DNA from: CAZQKL01 sp964593895 [NCBI: uncultured bacterium] | Lineage (GTDB): Bacteria; DYJV01 | Reading direction: 5' to 3' | DNA: 5,505 nucleotides | Assembly: GCA_964593895.1 (NCBI GenBank) | Contig: CAZQKL010000117.1 | Span: 331 to 5,835, forward strand | Part shown: positions 1 through 5,505 of the stretch, piece after piece | How the letters are laid out: every line of letters starts with the position of its first letter | Position numbering within the stretch: the first letter of the stretch is position 1 | Notes under the pieces: model-generated | Databases searched by the model: none | The model's input: the letters and a program-made list of their open reading frames with translations, nothing else | What the model was told of the DNA's origin: nothing | Made by a program: the position numbers and the translations under genes

Positions 1-1
1 G

Positions 2-319
2 AACAGCAAAATTTTATTCAAATTAGATGAAAAATTTTTAAAAAATATAACTTTTTTTGATTGCGTAGATTACAATGAACATGAAGATTTTAACTTTTAC
101 ATTAAAAATTATTTAAATTCAAAACCAAATTTTCTTATTTATCTTGGTTATGATACAATGCAAATTATCAAAAATATTGATTTTACAGACAAAATCACAA
201 TTTATAATAGCTTAATAGGTAAAAAATTTTTTCTTTTAACTGGGTTGACATATTTTGATAAAAATGGAATATCACATAAAAGTATGAAAATTTTTAGAAT
301 AAATTTCAAGGAGAATTAA
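2..319 (+). CDS. 3' end of a periplasmic-binding-fold protein (Peripla_BP_6 / LpoA-like), partial
   Basis: The frame beginning at base 2 is open without a stop until TAA at 317-319, giving the last 105 residues of a gene whose start lies left of the window. Around residues 47-100 the fragment carries a GYD stretch followed by an amphipathic helix, then LLTGLTYFDKNG and MKIFRI. This matches the usual C-terminal end of type I periplasmic-binding folds of the branched-chain amino-acid receptor kind (GYDA..., then GltG.i.FD.nG..., then a final strand). Such folds occur in ABC-transporter receptors and also in the C-terminal domain of LpoA, the outer-membrane lipoprotein that activates PBP1A. Because a PBP1A gene lies in the same operon, a PBP-regulator role is plausible, but that is inference: the N-terminus, any lipobox and any TPR domain are outside the window. 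The stop is 1 nt before the bactofilin start. The fold assignment is moderately sure and the function is unsure. Confidence 0.72.
   Translation, partial: NSKILFKLDEKFLKNITFFDCVDYNEHEDFNFYIKNYLNSKPNFLIYLGYDTMQIIKNIDFTDKITIYNSLIGKKFFLLTGLTYFDKNGISHKSMKIFRINFKEN
308..313 (+). promoter_or_regulatory. Shine-Dalgarno AAGGAG for the bactofilin gene
   Basis: AAGGAG lies inside the last codons of the upstream gene and is separated by 7 nt from ATG at 321. It is the best ribosome binding site in the window and favours 321 over the in-frame ATG at 351, which has only A-rich sequence with no clear GGAG before it. Confidence 0.8.
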
Positions 320-320
320 A

Positions 321-716
321 ATGTTCTCTTCAAAGAATAATTCAAAAGAAATGAAAGCATTTATTGGAAAGGATTGCAAATTTGAAGGTAAATTTATTTT
401 TAAAGGGAGTGTAAAAATTGATGGTATATTTGAAGGTGATATTTTGGGAAAAGAAGGCACTTTAATTGTGGGAGAGACATCAGAAATAACTGGAACAATT
501 GATGTAGAAGCTTTAATTAATAAAGGGAAAATTCAAGGGAATGTTAGAGCTCAAAAGATTGAGAATTTTTCTCCTGGAAAAATTATAGGCACTATTGAAG
601 TAAATTCATTATTTGTTCAGAATGGAGCAATTATTGATGGAGAATGCAGAATGTTAAAAAATGAAAATATTCAAGAAAATGATAAAATTAAAAAGTTAGA
701 AATAACTGGAGAGTAA
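321..716 (+). CDS. Bactofilin family cytoskeletal protein
   Basis: This 131-residue protein is a bactofilin (BacA/CcmA, DUF583 family). Bactofilins polymerise without nucleotide into filaments on the inner face of the cytoplasmic membrane and act as scaffolds; known examples include Caulobacter BacA, which recruits the wall synthase PbpC, and Helicobacter CcmA, which sets cell shape. A short polar N-terminal tail (residues 1-12) precedes the right-handed beta-helix core at about 13-111. The core shows the repeating rungs of the family: FIGKDCKFEG, VKIDGIFEGDI, GTLIVGETSEITGTI, INKGKIQGNV and NGAIIDGECRM. A charged C-terminal tail of about 20 residues follows. Length is normal for the family. 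The start is fixed by AAGGAG at 308-313. It is 1 nt after the upstream gene and 2 nt before the ExbB-like gene, so it is surely co-transcribed with the motor pair and PBP1A. The family call is firm; the partner it scaffolds is inferred. Confidence 0.93.
   Translation: MFSSKNNSKEMKAFIGKDCKFEGKFIFKGSVKIDGIFEGDILGKEGTLIVGETSEITGTIDVEALINKGKIQGNVRAQKIENFSPGKIIGTIEVNSLFVQNGAIIDGECRMLKNENIQENDKIKKLEITGE
708..713 (+). promoter_or_regulatory. Shine-Dalgarno GGAGAG for the ExbB/MotA-like gene
   Basis: GGAGAG encodes the last two sense codons of the bactofilin and lies 5 nt before ATG at 719. It supports that start, which keeps the first hydrophobic segment of the product. Confidence 0.65.
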
Positions 717-718
717 AA

Positions 719-1612
719 ATGAGTAAAAAAACATTAATTTCTTTAATCTTAACTTTAATTGCTGTAACAATTATTGCATTATTTAACCTATCATGGCTAA
801 AAAAAATCTACTTTTATCAGATGAAAACAAAAGTTGGAATTGTAATTAATGGATTAATTTTAGTGATATTTATCATTGGAATTGTAAAAATTATTGGAGA
901 AATTTTAAAATATATGAAAGAGGAGAGGCAAATTGAAAAATTTCTTTTAAATTGTAAAAATAAAATTTCAGATAAATTAATGGGAATAGATAAAAATTCT
1001 TTCATTGCGGTAAGATACAACCTTGTGAAAGAATTAAAAGAAAAGGGAATAGTTCCTGAAATAAATATTCTTTCAACTTTTTTTCTTACACCAGAAAATT
1101 CAAAAAAAATTCTACTTGATTATATAAACAACATCTTAATTTTAACAGGAGTTTTTGGAACTGTTGTATCATTAATTATCTCACTAATTGGAGCAAGTGG
1201 ATTTATAAAAATGACAGATGAAAAGAGCATGGCTTTAATAATTCATGGTATGAGCACTGCATTAAATACAACTTTTACTGCAATTATCTGCTATTTTATT
1301 TTCCACTATTTTTATTCAAAAGTTTTACAAATTCAGGAAATGCTTGCTCTTGAAATAGAGAAAATAACTTATTTTGAAATTCTACCTGAATTTGCGCCAA
1401 CAGAAGAAAAAATAAAATTTGAAATAAAAGATACTTTGAAGGAATTAAAAGATGTTGCAAATAAATTTTTGGAAACAGAAGAAGGTTTAAAAGAGTATGC
1501 AACAAAATTCAGCAAACTAATTTCATTAAATTATGAAATTTACAAGAAAATCTCAGAAGAACTAAAAACATTACAAAACATATTAAAAGAAGGGTTTAGA
1601 TTAAAAGATTAA
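719..1612 (+). CDS. MotA/TolQ/ExbB-type proton channel protein
   Basis: This 297-residue membrane protein belongs to the MotA/TolQ/ExbB superfamily, whose pentamers surround a dimer of the partner subunit and use ion flow across the inner membrane to do mechanical work in the periplasm. Hydrophobic segments are at about 5-24, 40-60, 137-158 and 171-198, with a cytoplasmic loop of about 75 residues between the second and third. The signature lies in the last two: LTGVFGTVVSLI (142-153), equivalent to the TolQ/ExbB G.xGTVxGI motif, and STALNTTFTAI (179-189), equivalent to ALxTTxxGL. T148 and T184/T185 correspond to the pore-lining threonines of TolQ. The motif glycine after GTV is replaced by serine (S151). 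The last two helices lack the prolines typical of flagellar MotA, so the protein resembles ExbB/TolQ more than a flagellar stator. A charged helical, probably coiled-coil tail (about 225-297) extends into the cytoplasm. The partner gene follows after 1 nt. Superfamily firm; exact subfamily and substrate unknown. Confidence 0.85.
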   Translation: MSKKTLISLILTLIAVTIIALFNLSWLKKIYFYQMKTKVGIVINGLILVIFIIGIVKIIGEILKYMKEERQIEKFLLNCKNKISDKLMGIDKNSFIAVRYNLVKELKEKGIVPEINILSTFFLTPENSKKILLDYINNILILTGVFGTVVSLIISLIGASGFIKMTDEKSMALIIHGMSTALNTTFTAIICYFIFHYFYSKVLQIQEMLALEIEKITYFEILPEFAPTEEKIKFEIKDTLKELKDVANKFLETEEGLKEYATKFSKLISLNYEIYKKISEELKTLQNILKEGFRLKD

Positions 1613-1613
1613 C

Positions 1614-2450
1614 ATGAAATCAATATTTGATAAGAATTTTTACAGAAAAGAACAGAACATATGGCCATCATTTACTGATGTAATGATGGTTGTTTTAATG
1701 ATATTTATCCTTGCAATGGTTGTAACCATTACACATAATACCCAACTTTTTAGACAATTATTATCATCAAAAACTGAAATTGTGGAAAAAGAAAAATATC
1801 TTAAACAACTTGAAAAAATAAAAAGAGAGTTAAATTCAAAAATTAATCAACTTGAAACAAAACTTTCTGAAACACAATTAAAAATTTTAATGTTAACAGA
1901 GGAAAATCAAAAATTAAAATCTAATTTAAATGGAAAAATTATCCTAATTGGAAATCTTACAAATAAAATTAAACAACTTTCAGAAGAGGAGGAAAATTTA
2001 AAGAAATTACTTGAAGAGAAAGAGAAAAAACTTTCAGAAAAGGAAACAATAATCATAGATTTACGAACAGAAAAGGAAAAATTAAAAGATAAAATCCAAG
2101 AATTACAGTTTTTGAAAAATGCACTTCAGCAGAAATACTCAGAACTTCAGGAAAAATATTTAAAACTTGTTGGGCCTGCAAGAAGTCCTCTTGGAAAAGT
2201 AATTTTTAGAGTAAAATATTTTAAACAGAATGGTAAACCAGTATATCTTATGATGCCAGTTGGTGAGGATAAATTTAAAAAAGTTACTTATTCTCAATTA
2301 TTGCAATCACTTGAAAAAGCCAAAAATAAATATCATAAAAAACTTTATGTTCAGATAATTATTCCTTCTAATTCTAATTTAACATATGATGAAGCTTACA
2401 AATTTACTCAATACCTTTTAACTCATTACGATTATTACTATCAAAAATAG
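1614..2450 (+). CDS. ExbD/TolR/MotB-like motor subunit with long coiled-coil stalk
   Basis: This 278-residue protein is the likely partner of the preceding channel subunit. A short cytoplasmic N-terminus (1-16) leads into one transmembrane helix (about 17-41) that begins WPSFTDVMMVVLMIF. This matches the ExbD/TolR signature (tPfiDVmlvLLiiF), with D22 as the probable proton-carrying aspartate. Residues about 50-185 are a highly charged coiled coil rich in K, E, L and I, with a possible break near the glycines at 107 and 113. After VGPARSPLGK (186-195) comes a small domain (about 195-278) whose strand-helix-strand-helix order resembles the ExbD/TolR periplasmic domain, not the OmpA-like peptidoglycan-binding domain of MotB. 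Typical ExbD is about 140 residues, so the coiled coil accounts for the extra length. The start is 1 nt after the upstream stop. AGAAGGG at 1588-1594 is too distant (19 nt), so translation probably depends on coupling. Partner role is well supported; the task of the stalk is unknown. Confidence 0.8.
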   Translation: MKSIFDKNFYRKEQNIWPSFTDVMMVVLMIFILAMVVTITHNTQLFRQLLSSKTEIVEKEKYLKQLEKIKRELNSKINQLETKLSETQLKILMLTEENQKLKSNLNGKIILIGNLTNKIKQLSEEEENLKKLLEEKEKKLSEKETIIIDLRTEKEKLKDKIQELQFLKNALQQKYSELQEKYLKLVGPARSPLGKVIFRVKYFKQNGKPVYLMMPVGEDKFKKVTYSQLLQSLEKAKNKYHKKLYVQIIIPSNSNLTYDEAYKFTQYLLTHYDYYYQK

Positions 2451-2463
2451 GAAATTCCTGTAA

Positions 2464-4803
2464 ATGTTTAAAAAATTTTTAATTATTTTTGCTATTTTTA
2501 TTTTTTTAATCCTATTTTCAGCTGTTTATACAGTTTTATATTTTAATAGATTTTTGCCAGATATTAAAACACTTAAACACTACTCACCACCTGTTACCAG
2601 TTTTGTTTATTCAGATAATAACCAAATTATTGGAAAATTTTATAGAGAAGATAGAATTTTTGTCCCTTTTAATAAAATTCCAAAAATTGTTGTCCAAGCT
2701 TTTATAGCTGCTGAAGATGAACATTTTTATGAACATAAAGGAATTGATATTTTAAGTATTATAAGAGCATTAATTAAAGACCTAAAAGCAGGTAAAATTG
2801 TTCAGGGTGGAAGCACAATTACCCAACAGGTTGTAAAATCTTTTTTTCTTACACCAAAAAAGACTATTTCAAGAAAAATTAAAGAGGCAATTTTAGCGTA
2901 TAAAATTGAAAATTTTTTAACAAAAAATGAAATTTTAACACTTTATCTTAATCAGATTTATCTTGGATATAATTCTTACGGTGTTGCTTCAGCATGCAGA
3001 AACTATTTTGGAAAGGACTTAAAAGACATTACTCTTGCTGAAGCTGCAATGTTAGCAGGTCTTCCAAAAGCACCAAGTTACTATTCACCAGCAAAGCATT
3101 TCAATAGGGCAAAAATTAGACAAAAATATGTGTTAAATCAAATGGTAAAAAATGGGATGATTACACCTCAACAGGCAGAAAAAGCATACAAGCAAAAAAT
3201 AACAATTGTTCCTCAAAAAAATTACAATATTACAGTTGCTCCATACTTTTTAGATTACATAAAAAAATACATGATTAAAAAATATGGGCTTGAGAATTTA
3301 CTTACTCAAGGTTACAAAATCTATACCACAGTTAATTTAAAATATCAGCAATACGCAAGAGAAGCTTTAAGAAGAGGCCTTGAAGAATATGAACAGAGAC
3401 ATGGATGGCCAGGTCCTGAAAAGAATATTCCACAAAGTGAAATAAGATTTTACATTGAAAAATTGAAAAATGAAAATAAAAATATTTTGAAAAAAGGCTT
3501 AATTTATAAAGGTATTGTTACTTATGTTGATAAAAAGCACAACTATGCAATTATTAATTTAGGTTTCACAAAAGGTTATTTAAGATACAAAGACAATAAA
3601 TGGATTTCATATAAAAGAATTGGTTTAAAAAGAAAATTTATCTCAAAAAAATTAAGTAAAATTTTAAAAAAAGGAGATGTTATAAAGGTAACTTTATACT
3701 TTACAAAAAATGGAATTAATTTTTTTAAAGTTTATCAAGAGGTTAAGGTTAATGGAGCAATTATTGCAATTGACCCAAAAACTGGATTTGTTAAGGCAAT
3801 GGTAGGAGGATATGATTACCTAAAAAGTCCTTTTAACAGAGCATTTATGGCAAAAAGACTTCCTGGTTCTGGATTTAAACCAATAATTTATACAGCAGCT
3901 CTTGATAAGGGATTTACTCCAGCTACAATAATCTATGATACTCCAGAAATGTTCTGGGACCCTATAAAGAAGAGATATTGGAAACCTGAAAATTATGAAA
4001 GAAGATTTTATGGTCCAACAACATTAAGGGATGCACTTGTTCATTCAAGAAATGTGGTTACAGTTAAAATTTTAAAAAAAATTGGGATTGATTATGCAAT
4101 AAAATATGCGAGAAAACTTGGGATAAAATCAAAATTAAATAGAGATTTAACAATGGCTCTTGGCTCTTCTGCTGTAACATTGCTTGAAATCTTACATCCA
4201 TATTCAATTTTTGCAAATGAAGGTAAACAGGTAAAATATATTTTCATTAAGAAAATTGTTGATAAGCATGGAAAAGTTATTGAAAATAATGTAAAATTTG
4301 ATGAATTTGAAATTAAACTTGGGCTTGTGAAACAGAAACAGGTAATAAGTCCGCAAACAGCATATTTAATTACCTCAATTCTTGAAGATGTTGTAAAAAG
4401 AGGAACAGGAAGAAGGGTTAGAGCTCTTGGAAGACCATGTGCTGGAAAAACTGGAACTACAAATGATTTTAAAGATGCATGGTTTTTTGGATACACACCA
4501 GACCTTGTTGCAGGAGTTTATGTAGGTTACGATAATCATTCAACATTGGGTAAATTTGAAACAGGCTCAAGAGCTGCAAGCCCAATCTGGTTATACTTTA
4601 TGCAAAAAGCTCTTGCAAATATTCCTCCAAAGATGTTTAGAATTCCTGAAGGAATTGTTTTTAGAAAGATTGATATAAGAAATGGCCTTTTAGCAACAAA
4701 ATACACTCCCAAAAAATTTGTTAGACTTGAATGTTTTAAAAAAGGAACAGAGCCAAAAGAATATTCAAAATTAGGCTCAAAAGAAATATATATAAAATAT
4801 TGA
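2464..4803 (+). CDS. mrcA: Penicillin-binding protein 1A, bifunctional glycosyltransferase/transpeptidase
   Basis: This complete 779-residue class A PBP polymerises lipid II into glycan strands and crosslinks the stem peptides on the periplasmic face of the inner membrane. One N-terminal membrane anchor (about 4-27) has no signal-peptidase features. The GT51 domain (about 50-225) shows AAEDEHFYEHKGID with catalytic E84, GGSTITQQ (115-122), RKIKEA (137-142), NEILTLYLNQIYLG (155-168) and GVASACRNYFGK. A linker and OB-type insertion (about 315-430) follow. The transpeptidase domain (about 430-715) has the nucleophile motif SGFK (S469, K472) within RLPGSGFKP, SRN (528-530) and KTGTT (662-666). 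All catalytic residues are present, so it should be active and beta-lactam sensitive. Length is normal for PBP1A. ATG at 2464 follows the upstream gene by 13 nt, the largest gap here, with a modest AGGA 11 nt upstream. The gene symbol is by family (mrcA/ponA). Confidence 0.95.
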   Translation: MFKKFLIIFAIFIFLILFSAVYTVLYFNRFLPDIKTLKHYSPPVTSFVYSDNNQIIGKFYREDRIFVPFNKIPKIVVQAFIAAEDEHFYEHKGIDILSIIRALIKDLKAGKIVQGGSTITQQVVKSFFLTPKKTISRKIKEAILAYKIENFLTKNEILTLYLNQIYLGYNSYGVASACRNYFGKDLKDITLAEAAMLAGLPKAPSYYSPAKHFNRAKIRQKYVLNQMVKNGMITPQQAEKAYKQKITIVPQKNYNITVAPYFLDYIKKYMIKKYGLENLLTQGYKIYTTVNLKYQQYAREALRRGLEEYEQRHGWPGPEKNIPQSEIRFYIEKLKNENKNILKKGLIYKGIVTYVDKKHNYAIINLGFTKGYLRYKDNKWISYKRIGLKRKFISKKLSKILKKGDVIKVTLYFTKNGINFFKVYQEVKVNGAIIAIDPKTGFVKAMVGGYDYLKSPFNRAFMAKRLPGSGFKPIIYTAALDKGFTPATIIYDTPEMFWDPIKKRYWKPENYERRFYGPTTLRDALVHSRNVVTVKILKKIGIDYAIKYARKLGIKSKLNRDLTMALGSSAVTLLEILHPYSIFANEGKQVKYIFIKKIVDKHGKVIENNVKFDEFEIKLGLVKQKQVISPQTAYLITSILEDVVKRGTGRRVRALGRPCAGKTGTTNDFKDAWFFGYTPDLVAGVYVGYDNHSTLGKFETGSRAASPIWLYFMQKALANIPPKMFRIPEGIVFRKIDIRNGLLATKYTPKKFVRLECFKKGTEPKEYSKLGSKEIYIKY

Positions 4804-4804
4804 A

Positions 4805-5505
4805 ATGAGAGTTATACACATTGATACAGGAAAAGAATTTAGAGGTGGACAGCGTCAGGTTTTAATCCTCCATAAAGGATTATTAACCTCTGGAGTTGAA
4901 AGCTATCTTTTATGTAGAAAAAAATCCAATTTATATCAAAGAGCAAAAGATGAGAGAATTGAGAATGTTATTGGATTTGAACCTAATAATTTTTACTATT
5001 CAAATTCATTAAATAAAAATTTAAAAAACTTAAAGCCTGAAATTGTCCACTGTCATGACAGCAAATCTTTAAATTATTTTATTTTTAAAAGAAAAAGTTT
5101 TAAATTAATTGAAACAAGAAGGGTTTCTTATCCAATAAGCTCATTTTCAATTAAATACAAATACTCAAAATGTGACTGGCATGTAGCTGTAAGTGAAGAG
5201 ATAGAAAATTATTTAAGGAAATTTTTTAAAAATGTTACAACAATTCACAGTGGGATTGAACTTGAAAGATTTAAAAAAGATTTCAATGAAAATCCTTTAA
5301 AGGGGAATTTTGAAAAAAATATTCTATTTGTTGGTGCATTAACAAAGCAGAAAGGAGTTGAAGTATTAATCAAAGCTTTTTATATTCTTTCAAAAGAATT
5401 TCAAAACTCTGCTCTTCACATTGTTGGAGATGGGAAGCTTCTTAAGAAAATTAATTTTATGATTGATTATTTAAAGATTAAAAATCGTGTATTTTTATAC
5501 GGATT
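4805..5505 (+). CDS. GT4 family glycosyltransferase, 5' portion (partial)
   Basis: ATG at 4805 opens a frame that runs without a stop to the right edge, giving the first 233 residues; a full GT4 enzyme is usually about 350-400, so roughly the last 40 percent is missing. Visible GT4 (GT-B fold) features are an N-terminal strand MRVIHID with the glycine-rich FRGGQRQVL (12-20), VHCHDSKS (81-88), TRRVSYP (104-110), AVSEEI (128-133), IHSGIELERF (147-156) at the start of the second Rossmann domain, LFVGALTKQKGV (174-185) and LHIVGDGKL (204-212). The ExxGxxxxE nucleotide-sugar motif would lie beyond the window. Family members transfer sugars from NDP-sugars in the cytoplasm, often in LPS, capsule or glycolipid assembly; donor and acceptor cannot be read here. 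The start is 1 nt after the PBP1A stop, with only A-rich sequence and no clear Shine-Dalgarno, so coupling is likely. Family firm; pathway inferred. Confidence 0.9.
   Translation, partial: MRVIHIDTGKEFRGGQRQVLILHKGLLTSGVESYLLCRKKSNLYQRAKDERIENVIGFEPNNFYYSNSLNKNLKNLKPEIVHCHDSKSLNYFIFKRKSFKLIETRRVSYPISSFSIKYKYSKCDWHVAVSEEIENYLRKFFKNVTTIHSGIELERFKKDFNENPLKGNFEKNILFVGALTKQKGVEVLIKAFYILSKEFQNSALHIVGDGKLLKKINFMIDYLKIKNRVFLYG

Noticed and set aside
245-280. Perfect TTGACA at 245-250 as an internal promoter before the bactofilin gene
   Set aside because: No good -10 element lies at 16-18 nt; the nearest 4-of-6 matches are at 19 nt or more. The hexamer encodes Leu-Thr in the conserved LTGLTYFD end of the upstream protein, so it is likely coincidence.
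272-1505. Open frames on the minus strand at 272-460, 817-1020 and 1296-1505
   Set aside because: They lie antisense within well-supported + strand genes, have low-complexity F/I/L/S-rich products that mirror the A-rich coding strand, and show no family motifs.
719-2450. Zorya-type anti-phage system (ZorA/ZorB)
   Set aside because: ZorA has a very long cytoplasmic tail and ZorB an OmpA-like peptidoglycan-binding domain. Here the tail is about 100 residues, the partner ends in an ExbD-like domain, and no ZorC/D/E-type gene is present; the neighbours are envelope genes.
2449-2459. Imperfect palindrome AGGAAATTCCT in the gap before PBP1A
   Set aside because: With a 1-nt centre it cannot form a full hairpin, and a stem of only three pairs would be weak. 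It overlaps the stop codon and the Shine-Dalgarno, and no second copy is seen, so an operator or terminator is not supported.
4092-4496. Minus strand open frame of 134 codons
   Set aside because: It is antisense to the transpeptidase domain of PBP1A, including the KTGT motif, and its product has no recognisable domain; it is a shadow frame.
1-5505. CRISPR array, tRNA/rRNA gene, insertion sequence or rho-independent terminator
   Set aside because: Nearly every base is in one of six coding frames, gaps are at most 13 nt, and no spaced direct repeats, transposase motifs or G+C-rich stem followed by a T-run were found.

Overview
The window is one continuous, tightly packed + strand gene cluster. 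Six genes run the same way with gaps of 1, 2, 1, 13 and 1 nt, there is no terminator, and no non-coding stretch exceeds 13 nt. The first gene is cut by the left edge and the last by the right edge, so the operon extends beyond both ends. The DNA is very A+T-rich, arginine is almost always AGA/AGG, and CpG is nearly absent (14 by hand count in 5505 bases). The gene content points to a diderm (Gram-negative type) bacterium: an ExbB/TolQ plus ExbD/TolR type inner-membrane motor, a class A penicillin-binding protein, a bactofilin and a GT4 glycosyltransferase of the kind found in envelope glycan or LPS loci. A low-G+C, possibly thermophilic lineage (for example Thermodesulfobacteriota, Deferribacterota, Aquificota or relatives) would fit, but the species cannot be named from this sequence.

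Layout: 2-319 is the 3' end of a gene whose product looks like the C-terminal end of a type I periplasmic-binding fold (Peripla_BP_6 / LpoA-like). 321-716 is a bactofilin. 719-1612 is a MotA/TolQ/ExbB-type channel subunit. 1614-2450 is its partner, with an ExbD/TolR-type transmembrane helix, a coiled-coil stalk of about 135 residues and a small ExbD-like C-terminal domain. 2464-4803 is a complete bifunctional class A PBP (PBP1A/MrcA type) with all catalytic motifs. 4805-5505 is the first 233 codons of a GT4 glycosyltransferase.

Taken together the cluster reads as a cell-envelope module: a peptidoglycan polymerase/crosslinker, a cytoskeletal scaffold of a type known to recruit wall enzymes, a proton-driven motor pair with an unusually long periplasmic stalk, and a possible periplasmic PBP regulator. 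The individual families are known. The inferred and interesting point is that an ion-driven ExbBD-like motor of non-standard architecture sits between a bactofilin and PBP1A, with no tolA, tolB, pal, tonB or flagellar gene in view. A link between the motor and wall synthesis is a hypothesis from co-location, not a demonstrated function.
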